Of a stretch of DNA of 64,000 nt, positions 25,797 through 35,582 are shown in pieces; within the stretch, counting starts at the first letter, position 1, and every line of letters starts with the position of its first letter. The notes under the pieces were generated by a model. That model saw nothing but the letters and a program-made list of their open reading frames with translations, was not told the DNA's origin and ran no database searches. The position numbers were made by a program, and so were the translations under genes. Source of the DNA: Pararhizobium capsulatum DSM 1112 (GTDB lineage: Bacteria > Pseudomonadota > Alphaproteobacteria > Rhizobiales > Rhizobiaceae); assembly GCF_030814475.1 (NCBI RefSeq), contig NZ_JAUSVF010000001.1:1571001-1635000 (forward strand). The letters run 5' to 3'.

Positions 25797-26249
25797 ATGG
25801 GTATATTTAAAACAAGAATCGTGCCTGCGGCCTTGTCGGCAGTATTTCTGATCGCCTCGGTCGCGCCGTCGCAGGCTCTTACCAATATTCCGATACCGAC
25901 CAAGGCGGAACGTGTTTCCCATGTCTTGGACGTTCAGTATCGCTATGATCGCGATCGTGACTATCGTCGCGGATACTACAAGAACAGTGGTCGCTACTAT
26001 TACAACGGCCATCGCGGTTACAATTACTACCGTCCGGGCTACCGCGAATATAACGGCTACTGGTTCCCGCTGGCTGCCTTTGCCACCGGCGCCATCATCG
26101 GCGGCGCCATTGCCCAGCCGCAGGCCGTGCCGGCTTATGGTGGTAGTCATGTCCAATGGTGCCAGAACCGGTACCGGTCCTACCGCGCCTATGACGACAC
26201 GTATCAGCCGAACTCTGGCCCGCGCCGTCGTTGCGCTTCGCCCTACTGA
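25797..26249 (+). CDS. BA14K family protein
   Basis: 150 residues from ATG 25797, with GGAGGAAG just upstream. Signal peptide (VPAALSAVFLIASVAPSQA), then a tyrosine/arginine-rich low-complexity region (DRDYRRGYYKNSGRYYYNGH), a glycine/alanine hydrophobic stretch (AAFATGAIIGGAIA) and the BA14K end HVQWCQNRYRSYRAYDDTY...RRRC with paired cysteines. The BA14K family is known from Brucella as an immunoreactive protein with lectin-like activity. Probably envelope-associated. Own promoter region and strong terminator. Confidence 0.88.
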   Translation: MGIFKTRIVPAALSAVFLIASVAPSQALTNIPIPTKAERVSHVLDVQYRYDRDRDYRRGYYKNSGRYYYNGHRGYNYYRPGYREYNGYWFPLAAFATGAIIGGAIAQPQAVPAYGGSHVQWCQNRYRSYRAYDDTYQPNSGPRRRCASPY

Positions 26250-26272
26250 TAACAGCAATCTCAGCACGAACT

Positions 26273-26300
26273 GGGCCGGAACTTTTCCGGCCCATTTTTT
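26273..26300 (+). terminator. Rho-independent terminator of the BA14K gene
   Basis: Nine-bp stem gggccggaa/ttccggccc (26273-26281, 26285-26293) with a 3-base loop and a run of six T (26295-26300), 24 bases after the stop codon. Confidence 0.88.
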
Positions 26301-26304
26301 ATGG

Positions 26305-27300
26305 CTACAGAATGCCGATCCGCTTCAGGATCATCCAGGCAAGGCCCATCGACATCAGGATGAACGTGCCCGCGACCAGCGTGCCGTGAAGCCCTTGCTC
26401 GAAGGGAAGACCGCCGGTGTTCATGCCGAAAAAGCCGGTGACCAGTGTCGGCGGCAGCAGGAAGGCCGTCATCAGCGACAGAATGTAGAGGTGGCGGTTG
26501 GTCTCGGAGGAGAGCTTGCTGTCGATTTCCTCATGCAGCAGACGGGCGCGTTCCTGCAGCGCGAAGACGTCACGATCGACGGTTTCGAGCCTATCCGATA
26601 GCCGCTCCGCCGCATCCAGGAAGCCCGGCGGCACCTCGTCTTCCTCCGATGTGCCGACGCGCCTTAGCAGGGCAAGCAGCGTGCGCAGGTGCCGGTGCAG
26701 CCTCACGGCCGTCCGGCGCAGCGGCGCAAGCCGCGGCTGGCTGTTGTGACCCGCTTCTCCGTAGACATCGTCCTCGATGATATTGAGCTCTTCGGTCAGC
26801 TCCAGAACGAGGCTGATCAGGGTGCGCTGGAACTCGACAACCATCATCTCGAAAAGATCGATCGGCCTCGTGCAGCGCGCGTTCTTCTCTACCGTCGCTT
26901 TCACCCGGTCGATGCTGCGCAGCGGATGCAGCCGCGTGGTGATGATGAAGCGATCGCTGACGGCGAAATGCAGCCAGCCGATGGTCTTGGTTTCGGCATC
27001 GAAAGTTCGCTCAAAATCCACCAATGTTCCATGCACGATGTCGTCGGTGACGGCGATGGCTGCCTGGGTATCGTGGCTGGTGAGTGTCGAGCTGACGTCA
27101 GCCGGCAGGTCGAAAATGTTTTCGATCAGCGCTGGTGTGCGGGCATCGCTCAGCGCCAGATGCACCCAGACCCAACCCGCGGCCGTCTGCCTGAGATTTT
27201 CCACGGAAGAATCGATGGCGATCCGGTTACAGCGCGTCTCTCCGGGAACGAAGCGATAGGCCCAGACCAGTCCCGGAATTTCGCGTGATAGCAGGTTCAT
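26305..27300 (-). CDS. CorA-family divalent cation transporter (ZntB-like)
   Basis: 331 residues from ATG 27300; the longer frame to 27396 crosses a repeat element and is rejected. A large cytoplasmic N-terminal domain with long helices (LTEELNIIEDDVYGE, LRRTAVRLHRHLRTLLALLR, RLSDRLETVDRDVFALQERA) is followed by two C-terminal spans with the GMN signature (TGFFGMNTGGLP). The charged segment between helices and the ending fit ZntB-type zinc transporters rather than classical CorA, so zinc is the likeliest substrate. A palindromic repeat lies from 17 bases upstream of the start codon. Convergent with the BA14K gene. Confidence 0.88.
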   Translation of the reverse strand: MNLLSREIPGLVWAYRFVPGETRCNRIAIDSSVENLRQTAAGWVWVHLALSDARTPALIENIFDLPADVSSTLTSHDTQAAIAVTDDIVHGTLVDFERTFDAETKTIGWLHFAVSDRFIITTRLHPLRSIDRVKATVEKNARCTRPIDLFEMMVVEFQRTLISLVLELTEELNIIEDDVYGEAGHNSQPRLAPLRRTAVRLHRHLRTLLALLRRVGTSEEDEVPPGFLDAAERLSDRLETVDRDVFALQERARLLHEEIDSKLSSETNRHLYILSLMTAFLLPPTLVTGFFGMNTGGLPFEQGLHGTLVAGTFILMSMGLAWMILKRIGIL

Positions 27301-27316
27301 GTGGCTGGATATCCTG

Positions 27317-27415
27317 GAGTTTGTCAGGGAAAAGTGGGAACGGGTTTCCCGAAAAGACACACGAAAACAAAAGAAATCAGAGGAGGTCTCGTTCAATCTG
27401 AACCCTACCTCCTCT
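27317..27415. repeat. Palindromic intergenic repeat, copy A
   Basis: About 99 bases sharing near-identical wording with 46976-47073 (tttgtcagggaaaagtggga, tttcccgaaaaga, aaacaaaag, then a terminal hairpin with ttcaatctgaac). The terminal hairpin here has a 9-bp outer stem agaggaggt/acctcctct and a 5-bp inner stem gttca/tgaac. It begins 17 bases upstream of the transporter start codon, so it would be in the 5' leader of that minus-strand transcript. The rest of 27416-27616 shows no gene. Confidence 0.85.
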
Positions 27416-27616
27416 AGAGGAAAGCAGAAGACGCTTATGCGCCTTTTATGACATTCTTGTTACAGAACGTTCCGCGCCAAAGGCCCGATCGGCATTCCGG
27501 TCGATATTGACGTTTACGTAAAAATCAATAATTTCGGCCCCAAGAAAATCCCGTCAGGAAAATCTCGCCCTGCGACGCCGGGCAAGGTTATCATGGGAAG
27601 GCAGGAGGAGACGATC

Positions 27617-29398
27617 ATGTACAAGGCACCCGTCGAAGATATTCTTTTCACGCTGAAGCACGTCGCAGGGCTCGATGCCGCGCTTGCCGATGGCGCATTT
27701 GGCGATCTTGGCGAAGATATCGTCGATGCCGTGATGATCGAGGCGGGCCGTTTCGCCAGCGACGAGATCGCGCCGCTTGCTGCCATCGGCGACATCCAGG
27801 GCGCCAAGCTGGTGGATGGTGCCGTGAAGACGCCGGACGGCTGGCGTGATCTCTACCGCAACTGGGCGGCCGGCGGCTGGAACAGCCTCACGGCGGCCGA
27901 AGAATTCGGCGGGCAGGGGTTGCCGCATATGCTGCACATCGCCGCCATGGAAATGTGGAATGCCGGCGCCATGGCCTTTGCGCTCGGCCCGATGCTGACC
28001 ATGGGCGCCGTCGATGCACTGGAAAAGCACGGCTCGGACGACCTCAAGGCGATTTATCTCCAAAAGATGATCTCCGGCGAATGGACCGGCACCATGAACT
28101 TGACGGAGCCCCATGCCGGCTCCGATCTCGGCGTCTTGAAGAGCCGTGCCGAGCGCCGCGACGACGGCAGCTACCGCATCTTCGGCCAGAAGATCTTCAT
28201 CACCTGGGGCGAGCACGATTTCACCGACAACATCGTGCATCTGGTTCTCGCCCGTCTGAGCGATGCGCCGGAAGGCACGCGTGGGATATCGCTGTTCCTC
28301 GTGCCGAAATTCCTCGTCAATGCCGATGGTTCGCTCGGTGCGCGCAATGACCTCTTCTGCCACGCGCTTGAGCACAAGCTCGGGATCCACGCTTCCCCGA
28401 CCTGCACGATGATCTACGGCGATGGCCACTTCGGCGCGGAAAAGGGAGCGATCGGTTACCTGATCGGCGAGGAAAACCGTGGCCTCAACTGCATGTTCAC
28501 GATGATGAACAATGCCCGTCTCGCGGTCGGCGTCCAGGGCGTCGCCATGGCCGATGCTGCGACCCAGAAGGCGATCGCCTTTGCCCGCGAGCGCACCCAA
28601 GGCAAGGCGCCGGGCTGGGAGGGTAAGGGCATGAGCCCGATCATCGAGCATCCCGATATCGCCCGCACGCTGCTGACCATGAAGGCGCTGACCCAAGGGG
28701 CGAGGGCCATCGCCTACATCTGCGCCTATGCGGTCGATAAGGCGCGCCATCTGGAGGGTGACGAAGTGCGTTTCTGGGCGGATCGCTCCAGCCTGCTCAC
28801 CCCCATCGCAAAGTCCTTCGGCACCGATGCCGGCGTTGATGTCGCCTCCATGGGCGTACAGGTTCATGGTGGCATGGGCTTCATCGAGGAGACGGGTGCC
28901 GCCCGCCTGCTGCGCGACGCCCGCATTGCCCCGATCTACGAAGGCACCAACGGCATTCAGGCCGTCGATCTGGTGACCCGCAAGCTGCCGATCGGCAATG
29001 GCGACCACGTTCGCGGCTTCATCGTCGAGCTGGCCAAGATCGCTGGCGTCGTCGCCGCCTCCAATCTTGATGGCTTCGGCAATACAAAGGATCGCCTGAA
29101 CGCCTCGTTGCGCGATCTCGAAACCGCAACTGTCTGGCTTCTCGAACGCCTCGCTGCCGGTGAAATGGCCGCTGCCCTTGCTGGTGCCACCGCCTATCAG
29201 CGCCTGTTCGGTCTGACGCTCACCGGCATCTATCTCGCCAAGGGTGCGCTTGCCGATGCCGGCGATGATCAACAGCCGGCCCGCATCGCGCTCTGCCGTT
29301 TCGCGGCCGAAAACCTGATCGGCGAGACCGCCGCCCTGAAACACAGCATCGTCTACGGCGCCGACAGCCTCGCCGCCGCCCGCATCGCGCTTGCCTGA
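27617..29398 (+). CDS. Acyl-CoA dehydrogenase (long form, DmdC-like)
   Basis: 593 residues from ATG 27617 (AGGAGGAG upstream). FAD-dependent oxidation of an acyl-CoA to the 2-enoyl-CoA. N-terminal domain AAEEFGGQGLPHML, FAD-binding strand MNLTEPHAGSDLGVLKSRAE and IFGQKIFITWGEHD, middle domain NARLAVGVQGVAMADAATQK, catalytic glutamate in APIYEGTNGIQAVDLV, and an extra C-terminal extension of about 100 residues. This length and layout fit the group that includes 3-methylmercaptopropionyl-CoA dehydrogenase DmdC and related enzymes; the true substrate is unknown. Operon with the enoyl-CoA hydratase nine bases downstream. Confidence 0.92.
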   Translation: MYKAPVEDILFTLKHVAGLDAALADGAFGDLGEDIVDAVMIEAGRFASDEIAPLAAIGDIQGAKLVDGAVKTPDGWRDLYRNWAAGGWNSLTAAEEFGGQGLPHMLHIAAMEMWNAGAMAFALGPMLTMGAVDALEKHGSDDLKAIYLQKMISGEWTGTMNLTEPHAGSDLGVLKSRAERRDDGSYRIFGQKIFITWGEHDFTDNIVHLVLARLSDAPEGTRGISLFLVPKFLVNADGSLGARNDLFCHALEHKLGIHASPTCTMIYGDGHFGAEKGAIGYLIGEENRGLNCMFTMMNNARLAVGVQGVAMADAATQKAIAFARERTQGKAPGWEGKGMSPIIEHPDIARTLLTMKALTQGARAIAYICAYAVDKARHLEGDEVRFWADRSSLLTPIAKSFGTDAGVDVASMGVQVHGGMGFIEETGAARLLRDARIAPIYEGTNGIQAVDLVTRKLPIGNGDHVRGFIVELAKIAGVVAASNLDGFGNTKDRLNASLRDLETATVWLLERLAAGEMAAALAGATAYQRLFGLTLTGIYLAKGALADAGDDQQPARIALCRFAAENLIGETAALKHSIVYGADSLAAARIALA

Positions 29399-29407
29399 GG
29401 AAACACC

Positions 29408-30163
29408 ATGACCGACGACGTGCTCATCGAACGCCCCGAGGCTTATCCGGGTGTCGAAGTCATCCGCTTCAATCGCCCGGCCAAGAAGAATGCCATCACC
29501 AGCGCCATGTATCGCAAGATGGCGGACGCCCTCGTGGCGGCTTCCCGCGATCCGGCGTTGCGGGTCGTCGCCTTTCTCGGCACGGAAGGCTGTTTCTCCG
29601 CCGGCAACGACATGGCAGATTTCATTTCGGTTGCCATGGGCGGCGCCATGGGGCGTGACGTCATCGACTTCCTGCGCGCGCTCGCCAGCATCGACAAGCC
29701 CGTCGTTTCCGGCGTGGACGGTCTGGCGATCGGTGTCGGCACGACGATCCACATGCATTGCGATCTGACAGTCGCGTCTGCGCGTTCTATGTTTCGCACG
29801 CCGTTCGTCGATCTGGCGCTGGTGCCGGAGGCCGCATCCAGTCTGCTTGCCCCGCGCGTCATGGGGCATCAGCGAGCCTTTGCGCTCCTGGCAAAGGGCG
29901 ATGCCTTCTCTGCAGAGGAGGCGCTTTCTGCCGGTCTCATCCGGAAGATCGTTGAACCCGAAGCCGTTGAGACAGAGACCTTGGCGCTCGCGACAAAGCT
30001 GGCCGCCAAGCCACCGGCAGCACTCGCCATCGCCCGTCGGCTGTTGCGCGGCGACCGTGCGGATGTGCTCGCCCGCATCGATGAGGAGGCCATCCACTTC
30101 GCGGCTCAGTTGAAAAGCGTCGAGGCACGTGCGGCCTTCGAGGCCTTCATGACGCGCCGCTGA
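29408..30163 (+). CDS. Enoyl-CoA hydratase/isomerase family protein
   Basis: 251 residues. Crotonase fold: IRFNRPAKKNAITSAMYRKM at the start, the oxyanion-hole segment GTEGCFSAGNDMADFIS (about residue 60) and VSGVDGLAIGVGTTIHMHCD with ASARSMFRTPFVDLALVPEA. The glutamate/acidic position in LVPEAASSL is retained. It would hydrate or isomerise the product of the upstream dehydrogenase. Starts nine bases after that gene with a GAGGAAAC site. Exact reaction unassigned. Confidence 0.92.
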   Translation: MTDDVLIERPEAYPGVEVIRFNRPAKKNAITSAMYRKMADALVAASRDPALRVVAFLGTEGCFSAGNDMADFISVAMGGAMGRDVIDFLRALASIDKPVVSGVDGLAIGVGTTIHMHCDLTVASARSMFRTPFVDLALVPEAASSLLAPRVMGHQRAFALLAKGDAFSAEEALSAGLIRKIVEPEAVETETLALATKLAAKPPAALAIARRLLRGDRADVLARIDEEAIHFAAQLKSVEARAAFEAFMTRR

Positions 30164-30285
30164 GACAGTTTCGGCGACCATCTTGATCGCCGCGCCTTGC
30201 CGCGGGGTGCGGCGCGCGCCATATTCCTTTTCGGGTGGAGCATACCGGCCTTGCTGGAGGGCAAGCCTGCCAGGAAGGACATGCC

Positions 30286-31374
30286 TTGCGATCCCCCTTC
30301 AAGTTTTCCTTCTCATCGATGCTGCGCCAGCAGCGCCGCCTCGAAAAGACCGTTCTGAAAGCGGTCAAGGCATCCCGAAAGGCCATTGCGCTCTCCCCGT
30401 TTTCCACCCCGGCTCCCGTAAAACCGTCGGTAAGACCCGCGAAGAAAACATCCGGCAAGCTCGAGGAGGTAACAGGCTTCGGCAGCAATCCGGCCCGCCT
30501 GCATATGCTGCGCTATGTCCCGCCGCAGCTTCCGCGCAAGGCCCCGCTGGTCGTGGTCCTGCACGGATGCCAGCAGAATGCGCGCGATTACGATCACGGC
30601 AGCGGCTGGTCCACACTGGCGCGCGAACGCGGCTTTGCGGTGCTCTATGCGGAGCAGACCCGTGGCAACAACGCCAATCTCTGTTTCAACTGGTTCCGCC
30701 CCAGCAACGTCACGCGCGACCGCGGCGAGGTCATGTCGATCCGCCAGATGATCGAGCGGATGGTGACGGCCCACGGCATCGACCGCAAACGCATCTACGT
30801 CACCGGCCTTTCCGCTGGCGGCGCGATGACAGCAGCGATGCTCTCGACCTATCCTGAACTTTTCGCCGGCGGCGGCATCATCGCCGGTCTGCCCTACGGT
30901 GCGGCGCGCGATGTTCACCGTGCACTTGCCGCGATGAAGAAGGCGCCGGATCGCTCTGCTCGGGAATGGGGAGATCTCGTCCGCACGGCATCACCCCACG
31001 CCTTCGCGGGTGGAAAAATGTCCCTGCCATCCGTCTCCGTCTGGCACGGTACCCGAGATCATACAGTAGCGCTCTCCAACGCCGAAGCGCTGCTTCAGCA
31101 ATGGCTCGACCTGCATGGACTTGATCCCGCCCGTTTCATCGAAGGTCAGGTGGAAGGCCATACGAAGCGGAGCTGGAAGGATGCCTCCGGGCGTGTTGCG
31201 GTGGAGTTTCATCTGATCGAAGGCATGGGCCACGGTACCCCGCTCAAGCCGCGCGCGGCCTCCCGCAGCCGGGCCGATACGCCCGGTCCCTTCATGCTGG
31301 ATGCCGGAATTTCCTCCACCACGCGCCTGGCCGATAGCTGGGGACTGAAAAAGCAGACCCTGCTTGCGCGATAA
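30286..31374 (+). CDS. PHB depolymerase family esterase (LpqC/feruloyl-esterase-like)
   Basis: Alpha/beta hydrolase of the esterase_phb type, about 362 residues. Motifs: PLVVVLHGCQQNARDYDHGS (oxyanion loop), CFNWFRPSNVTRDRGEV, the nucleophile in VTGLSAGGAMTAAML, SVWHGTRDHTV for the acid and GMGHGTPL for the histidine. A basic N-terminal stretch of about 60 residues precedes it, without a clear signal peptide. I chose TTG 30286 because AGGAAGGA stands eight bases before it; ATG 30319 lacks a ribosome site and GTG 30235 is also open. It could act on short-chain polyester oligomers or other esters. 122 bases downstream of the hydratase gene. Confidence 0.85.
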   Translation: MRSPFKFSFSSMLRQQRRLEKTVLKAVKASRKAIALSPFSTPAPVKPSVRPAKKTSGKLEEVTGFGSNPARLHMLRYVPPQLPRKAPLVVVLHGCQQNARDYDHGSGWSTLARERGFAVLYAEQTRGNNANLCFNWFRPSNVTRDRGEVMSIRQMIERMVTAHGIDRKRIYVTGLSAGGAMTAAMLSTYPELFAGGGIIAGLPYGAARDVHRALAAMKKAPDRSAREWGDLVRTASPHAFAGGKMSLPSVSVWHGTRDHTVALSNAEALLQQWLDLHGLDPARFIEGQVEGHTKRSWKDASGRVAVEFHLIEGMGHGTPLKPRAASRSRADTPGPFMLDAGISSTTRLADSWGLKKQTLLAR

Positions 31375-31614
31375 AGGCCCGGGCGCGGTGTTACCGACGA
31401 ATCAGGGACATTAAATTTAACGGGCTCTTAAGTACGTCATCCTATTCTGCGGCCCATCAAGCATAGTGATGCTGCCGTCCGCATGATGCTGGCGTTTCCG
31501 CCCTTCGGGCATGTTCCCTTGAGATCATTCGCATGTCGCTCAGCCCCGCGGCACGCGCATTTGCGCGCTTCAGGCTCCGAGCCCGCTCGCCGTAACGTAT
31601 AAGGAAGGCCCGCC

Positions 31615-33708
31615 TTGCTCCGCACCTCCAATCTCATGACGCGCATTCTGCTCGCAGCGTCCTTCGTCGTCGTCGCCGCTCTTGCCGGCTTTTCCATGTA
31701 TATCGATAGCTTGCAGCGGGCCGCCACGACACGCGCCGTCGAGGAAAACATCTCCTCCTCCGGCAAGCAGGCTGCCCAAAGCGTCGCCAACTGGCTGAAC
31801 GGCCGTGTCACGCTGACCGAAATGGCAGCCAACGCTGCCGGCAATGCGGCAGATCATGATGGGCTTCTGGGCGCCCTGAAAAATGACGTTCTCGTCAAGG
31901 AATTCATGACCACCTATGTCGGCGAAGAGACCGGAACCTTCACCATGTGGCCGGATTCGCCGATGCCGGAAGGCTACGATCCGCGCCAGCGCCCCTGGTA
32001 TCAGGATGCCGTCAAGGCGAACGCCAGCGTGCTGACCGAGCCCTATATCGACGCCTCCACCAACGACCTGATCATCAGCGCGGCTTCGCCGGTCAAACAT
32101 GACGGCAAGTTGACTGGCGTTGCCGGCAGCGACTTCTCGCTGAAGACGCTCGTCGACATGATCAAGGGTGTCGACGTCGGTGGCGAGGGCTTTGCCTTCC
32201 TCGCCAACAAGTCCGGCCAGATCCTCGTTCATCCGGATGCCAAGCTGGTCACCAAGACCCTTGCCGATGCCTTCCCGGTCAATACCCCATCGATCGGCTC
32301 CTCGATCATGGAAACCGAGCTTGACGGCAAGCCGATGCTCGTCAGCTTCGTTCCGGTCGCAGGCCTGCCCACGGTCGAGTGGTATGTCGGTTTCGCCGTC
32401 GATGCCGATGTCGCCTATGCCGCGATCAACCAGTTCCGTATTGCCGCAACCATCGCCACCATTCTTTCGGTCGGCGTGATGATCGCCTTCCTCGCCTCGT
32501 TGCTCAGCCGCCTCGTCATCCGTCCGGTCACCGACATGACCGGCGCCATGCAGAAGCTGGCGGCCGGTGATCTCGCGGCCGAAATTCCCGGCCAGGCGCG
32601 CCGCGACCAGATCGGATCCATGGCTGCAGCGGTCGCCGTGTTCCGTGATAACGCCATCGAACGTCTGCGTCTCGAAAACGAAGCCGATGCCGGCCGCTCG
32701 CTGTCTGAAAAGGAGCGTCGCGAACGCGAAGCCCAGAAGGCGCGCGAAACCGCCGATATCCAGCATGCCGTCGATGCCCTGGCGACCGGTCTCGGCCGTC
32801 TGTCTGACGGTGACCTCGGCTACCGCATCGACGCTCCGTTCGTTGCTCACCTCGACCGTCTGCGTGCCGACTTCAACAACTCCGTCGCCAAGCTGCACAA
32901 TGCCATGGCAACGGTGGGCGAGAATGCCCGCGCCATCGACGCCGGCGCCCATGAAATCCGCCACGCGGCAGACGATCTCGCCCGTCGCACAGAACAGCAG
33001 GCTGCCTCCGTTGAGGAGACTGCCGCAGCGCTTGAAGAGATCACTACGACCGTCAAGGACTCGGCACACCGCGCCGAAGAAGTTGGCGCGCTGGTCGCTC
33101 GCACCCGCGCCGGCGCCGAGAAGTCCGGCACGGTTGTCCGCGATGCCGTCAACGCGATGCACGGCATCGAGAAGTCGTCCGGTGAAATCTCCAACATCAT
33201 CGGCGTCATCGACGACATCGCCTTCCAGACCAACCTCTTGGCGCTGAATGCCGGCGTCGAGGCAGCGCGCGCAGGTGATGCCGGCAAGGGCTTTGCCGTT
33301 GTCGCCCAGGAAGTTCGCGAACTGGCCCAGCGCTCGGCCAATGCAGCCAAGGAGATCAAGACCTTGATCAATACGTCCGGCGAACAGGTCCGCGCCGGTG
33401 TCACGCTCGTCGGCGAAACCGGCAAGTCGCTGGAGGCCATCGTCGCCGAGGTGCAGGAAATCAACACCCACATCAGCGCGATCGTCACCGCCACCCGCGA
33501 GCAATCGACGGGCCTGCAGGAGATCAACACGGCCGTCAACACCATGGACCAGGGCACCCAGCAGAACGCCGCCATGGTCGAGGAACAGACAGCCGCCAGC
33601 CACGGTCTGGCCCAGGAAGCCGCAGCCCTCAACGCGCTGCTCGCCCAGTTCAAGCTGGCTGACAGCGGTCAGCCACGCCAGCAGGGGTATACTCGCCGCG
33701 CTGCTTGA
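31615..33708 (+). CDS. Methyl-accepting chemotaxis protein with Cache sensor
   Basis: 697 residues. TTG start 31615 with AAGGAAGG seven bases upstream. TM1 about 8-27, a periplasmic double-Cache-type domain ([56 protein letters not shown]), TM2 about 270-305, HAMP ([18 protein letters not shown]) and a second HAMP-like step ([13 protein letters not shown]), then the cytoplasmic signalling coiled coil with the CheA/CheW hairpin [20 protein letters not shown] and [20 protein letters not shown]. No NWETF-type tail. The Cache motifs (PRQRPWYQ and YxD) are those of receptors for amino acids and other small organic ligands; ligand unknown. Confidence 0.95.
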   Translation: MLRTSNLMTRILLAASFVVVAALAGFSMYIDSLQRAATTRAVEENISSSGKQAAQSVANWLNGRVTLTEMAANAAGNAADHDGLLGALKNDVLVKEFMTTYVGEETGTFTMWPDSPMPEGYDPRQRPWYQDAVKANASVLTEPYIDASTNDLIISAASPVKHDGKLTGVAGSDFSLKTLVDMIKGVDVGGEGFAFLANKSGQILVHPDAKLVTKTLADAFPVNTPSIGSSIMETELDGKPMLVSFVPVAGLPTVEWYVGFAVDADVAYAAINQFRIAATIATILSVGVMIAFLASLLSRLVIRPVTDMTGAMQKLAAGDLAAEIPGQARRDQIGSMAAAVAVFRDNAIERLRLENEADAGRSLSEKERREREAQKARETADIQHAVDALATGLGRLSDGDLGYRIDAPFVAHLDRLRADFNNSVAKLHNAMATVGENARAIDAGAHEIRHAADDLARRTEQQAASVEETAAALEEITTTVKDSAHRAEEVGALVARTRAGAEKSGTVVRDAVNAMHGIEKSSGEISNIIGVIDDIAFQTNLLALNAGVEAARAGDAGKGFAVVAQEVRELAQRSANAAKEIKTLINTSGEQVRAGVTLVGETGKSLEAIVAEVQEINTHISAIVTATREQSTGLQEINTAVNTMDQGTQQNAAMVEEQTAASHGLAQEAAALNALLAQFKLADSGQPRQQGYTRRAA

Positions 33709-33733
33709 TAAAACCAGTCGCTCAGGAAATGAG

Positions 33734-33758
33734 AAAGGCCCGCTCGTCGGGCCTTTTT
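33734..33758 (+). terminator. Rho-independent terminator of the chemoreceptor gene
   Basis: Nine-bp stem aaaggcccg/cgggccttt (33734-33742, 33748-33756), 5-base loop and a T run, 26 bases after the stop. It abuts the convergent GrpB-family gene and may serve both directions. Confidence 0.85.
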
Positions 33759-34268
33759 CTATGCAGCGGTTGTTGCCTTTCGCAAAATCCTCGCGACAAA
33801 ATCGCTCTTCCCGCCAGTGTAGAAATTCCAGTCGCCACCCGCGTCTGCTGACAGTCGCCGCTTCAACGCCGCATATTCTGCTGCGTCATCGGGATGACCG
33901 CGCAGCCAATCCCGAAACAGAATGCGATTGATATGGGCGACATTGTCCGGCCCGCAGAGATAAAGCCGTATCCCATAGGACCCGCGCCCCGCGGTGAAGG
34001 TCCACTTGCCCTGATCATATGGGTCGCCATGGAAGGTGAATTCGCCGAACGTCTTCACGCGCTCGACGGCCTCTCCTAGAACGGCGTCGTGTCGGACAAC
34101 GGCATCAATATCGATCTTGGGCTTGGCGCAGAGACCGGGGATCGATGTGCTGCCGATATGGTGAATATCGTCGACGAGATGGCCGATCAGCCCGTTGAGG
34201 CGTTGACGCTCCCGTTCGAACAGAAGCGGCCATTCCGGGTCGTAATCGACAACCTTTCTCACGCTCAT
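33759..34268 (-). CDS. GrpB family protein (nucleotidyltransferase fold)
   Basis: 169 residues from ATG 34268 (MSVRKVVDYDPEWPLLF); the longer frame to 34331 overlaps the upstream gene region without a better start. GrpB/UPF0157 pattern: VDYDPEWPLLFERERQRL, HHIGSTSIPGLCAKPKIDID (the GS...DID metal-binding motif of the polymerase-beta-like fold), RLYLCGPDNVAHINRILFRD. Function of the family is unclear, possibly nucleotidyl transfer. 63 bases downstream of the RNA methyltransferase gene on the same strand. Confidence 0.88.
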   Translation of the reverse strand: MSVRKVVDYDPEWPLLFERERQRLNGLIGHLVDDIHHIGSTSIPGLCAKPKIDIDAVVRHDAVLGEAVERVKTFGEFTFHGDPYDQGKWTFTAGRGSYGIRLYLCGPDNVAHINRILFRDWLRGHPDDAAEYAALKRRLSADAGGDWNFYTGGKSDFVARILRKATTAA

Positions 34269-34331
34269 CCAACGGCTCCGATGCCGTCCGGGTGCAGACT
34301 GCTCGATTCGCACGAAAAGCGGAACGGCCAA

Positions 34332-35582
34332 TCACTTCTCCAGCGTCGCCACCACTTCCACATGGCTCGACCACAAAAACTGATCGATCGGCGTAACGGA
34401 CGTGAGCCGGTAGCCGGCATCGACCAGAATGCGCAGGTCGCGCACCAGCGTCTGCGGATTGCACGAGACCGCGACGATCTTCTTGACGCCGGAGCGGGCG
34501 ATTTCCTTGACCTGCACTTCCGCACCGGCGCGCGGCGGATCGAAGACGATGGCGTCATAGACCTTGAGTTCCGAGGTCATCAGCGGGCGGCGGAAGAGGT
34601 CGCGTTTCTCGATCGTGACCGGCTTCAGCCCCTGCGTGTTGCGGGCGGCGTTGTCGAGGGCCTTCAGTGCCTTATCGTCGCCTTCGACAGCGTGGACACG
34701 GCCGATCCGGGCAAGCCTCATCGAAAATGTGCCTGAGCCGGAAAACAGGTCTACAATCCGTTTCGCCTTGCCGACATGGCGGACGACAAGATCCGCCATC
34801 ACGTCCTCAGCGGTTTTGGTCGCCTGGGTGAAACCGCCCGGAGGAGGCGAGACCTGCACGCCGCCGAAATCGATCAGCGGCTTGATCGGCTCGACAAGGA
34901 TTTCGCCATTGACGGAAACCCGCGCCACGCCGCGCACCGAAAGCACGGTCTCGACCGTCTTGCGCCGCTGCTTGTCGTCCAGTTTCTTGATGCCGTCTGC
35001 GGCCAGATCGAGGCCGGTCAGCGTTTCCAGCACAGTGAGGCGGAAAGGCTCGGCATTGGCGGCCAGCGCTTCTGCCACCGTCCGGATGGTTGCAAGCTGC
35101 GACACGATGCCGGGGCTTGCGATGGGACATTCCGATATGGAAACGATGTGATGGCTTTCCGGCGTGTTGAAGCCGAGAAGCAATTCCTTCTCCGTGCGCC
35201 GGGCCGTGAACACGACGCGACGACGCTCGCCCGGCCGGGCGATGACGAGCGGTGCAACCTCGACTGAAAGTGCCTTGGACTTCAGCGCATCAATGACGAT
35301 CTGGCGCTTGAAATCGTGATAGAGCGTATCACTGGCATGCTGCAGCGAACAACCACCACAGGTGCCGTTCTCGCCTTCCGGACCAAAATGCCGGCACTTC
35401 GGCTCGACCCGCTCGGGCGAAATCTCGCTCATCGACATGACCGTGCCGTTGTTCTTGTTCACGGCGAGCGCTGCCGTTTCACCGGGCAGCGTGAAGGGCA
35501 CGTAAACGGGGCCAAAAGGCCCGCGGGCAATCCCGTCGCCGGAAAGGCCGAGCTTTTCGATGGTCAGGGTTTCCGAGCTCAT
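34332..35582 (-). CDS. Class I SAM-dependent RNA (uracil-5) methyltransferase, RlmD/RumA type
   Basis: 416 residues. N-terminal TRAM-like beta domain, a 4Fe-4S cysteine cluster (PKCRHFG and CGGCSLQH), VSPPPGGFTQATKTAEDVM, SAM motif RIVDLFSGSGTFSMRLARIG, FDPPRAGAEVQVKEIA and the catalytic cysteine in AVSCNPQTLVRDLRIL. It methylates a uridine in rRNA (U1939-type) or tRNA; which one cannot be told. The start overlaps the tlyA stop as ATGA, so translation is coupled. Part of the dxs-tlyA operon. Confidence 0.9.
   Translation of the reverse strand: MSSETLTIEKLGLSGDGIARGPFGPVYVPFTLPGETAALAVNKNNGTVMSMSEISPERVEPKCRHFGPEGENGTCGGCSLQHASDTLYHDFKRQIVIDALKSKALSVEVAPLVIARPGERRRVVFTARRTEKELLLGFNTPESHHIVSISECPIASPGIVSQLATIRTVAEALAANAEPFRLTVLETLTGLDLAADGIKKLDDKQRRKTVETVLSVRGVARVSVNGEILVEPIKPLIDFGGVQVSPPPGGFTQATKTAEDVMADLVVRHVGKAKRIVDLFSGSGTFSMRLARIGRVHAVEGDDKALKALDNAARNTQGLKPVTIEKRDLFRRPLMTSELKVYDAIVFDPPRAGAEVQVKEIARSGVKKIVAVSCNPQTLVRDLRILVDAGYRLTSVTPIDQFLWSSHVEVVATLEK

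Noticed and set aside
27554..30181. Long minus-strand open frame (875 codons) antisense to the dehydrogenase and hydratase genes
   Set aside because: It is the GC-rich mirror of two well-conserved plus-strand enzymes; its product has no domain pattern and is low in hydrophobic order.
31570..33603. 677-codon minus-strand frame opposite the chemoreceptor
   Set aside because: Shadow of the chemoreceptor; the plus-strand protein has full family motifs.
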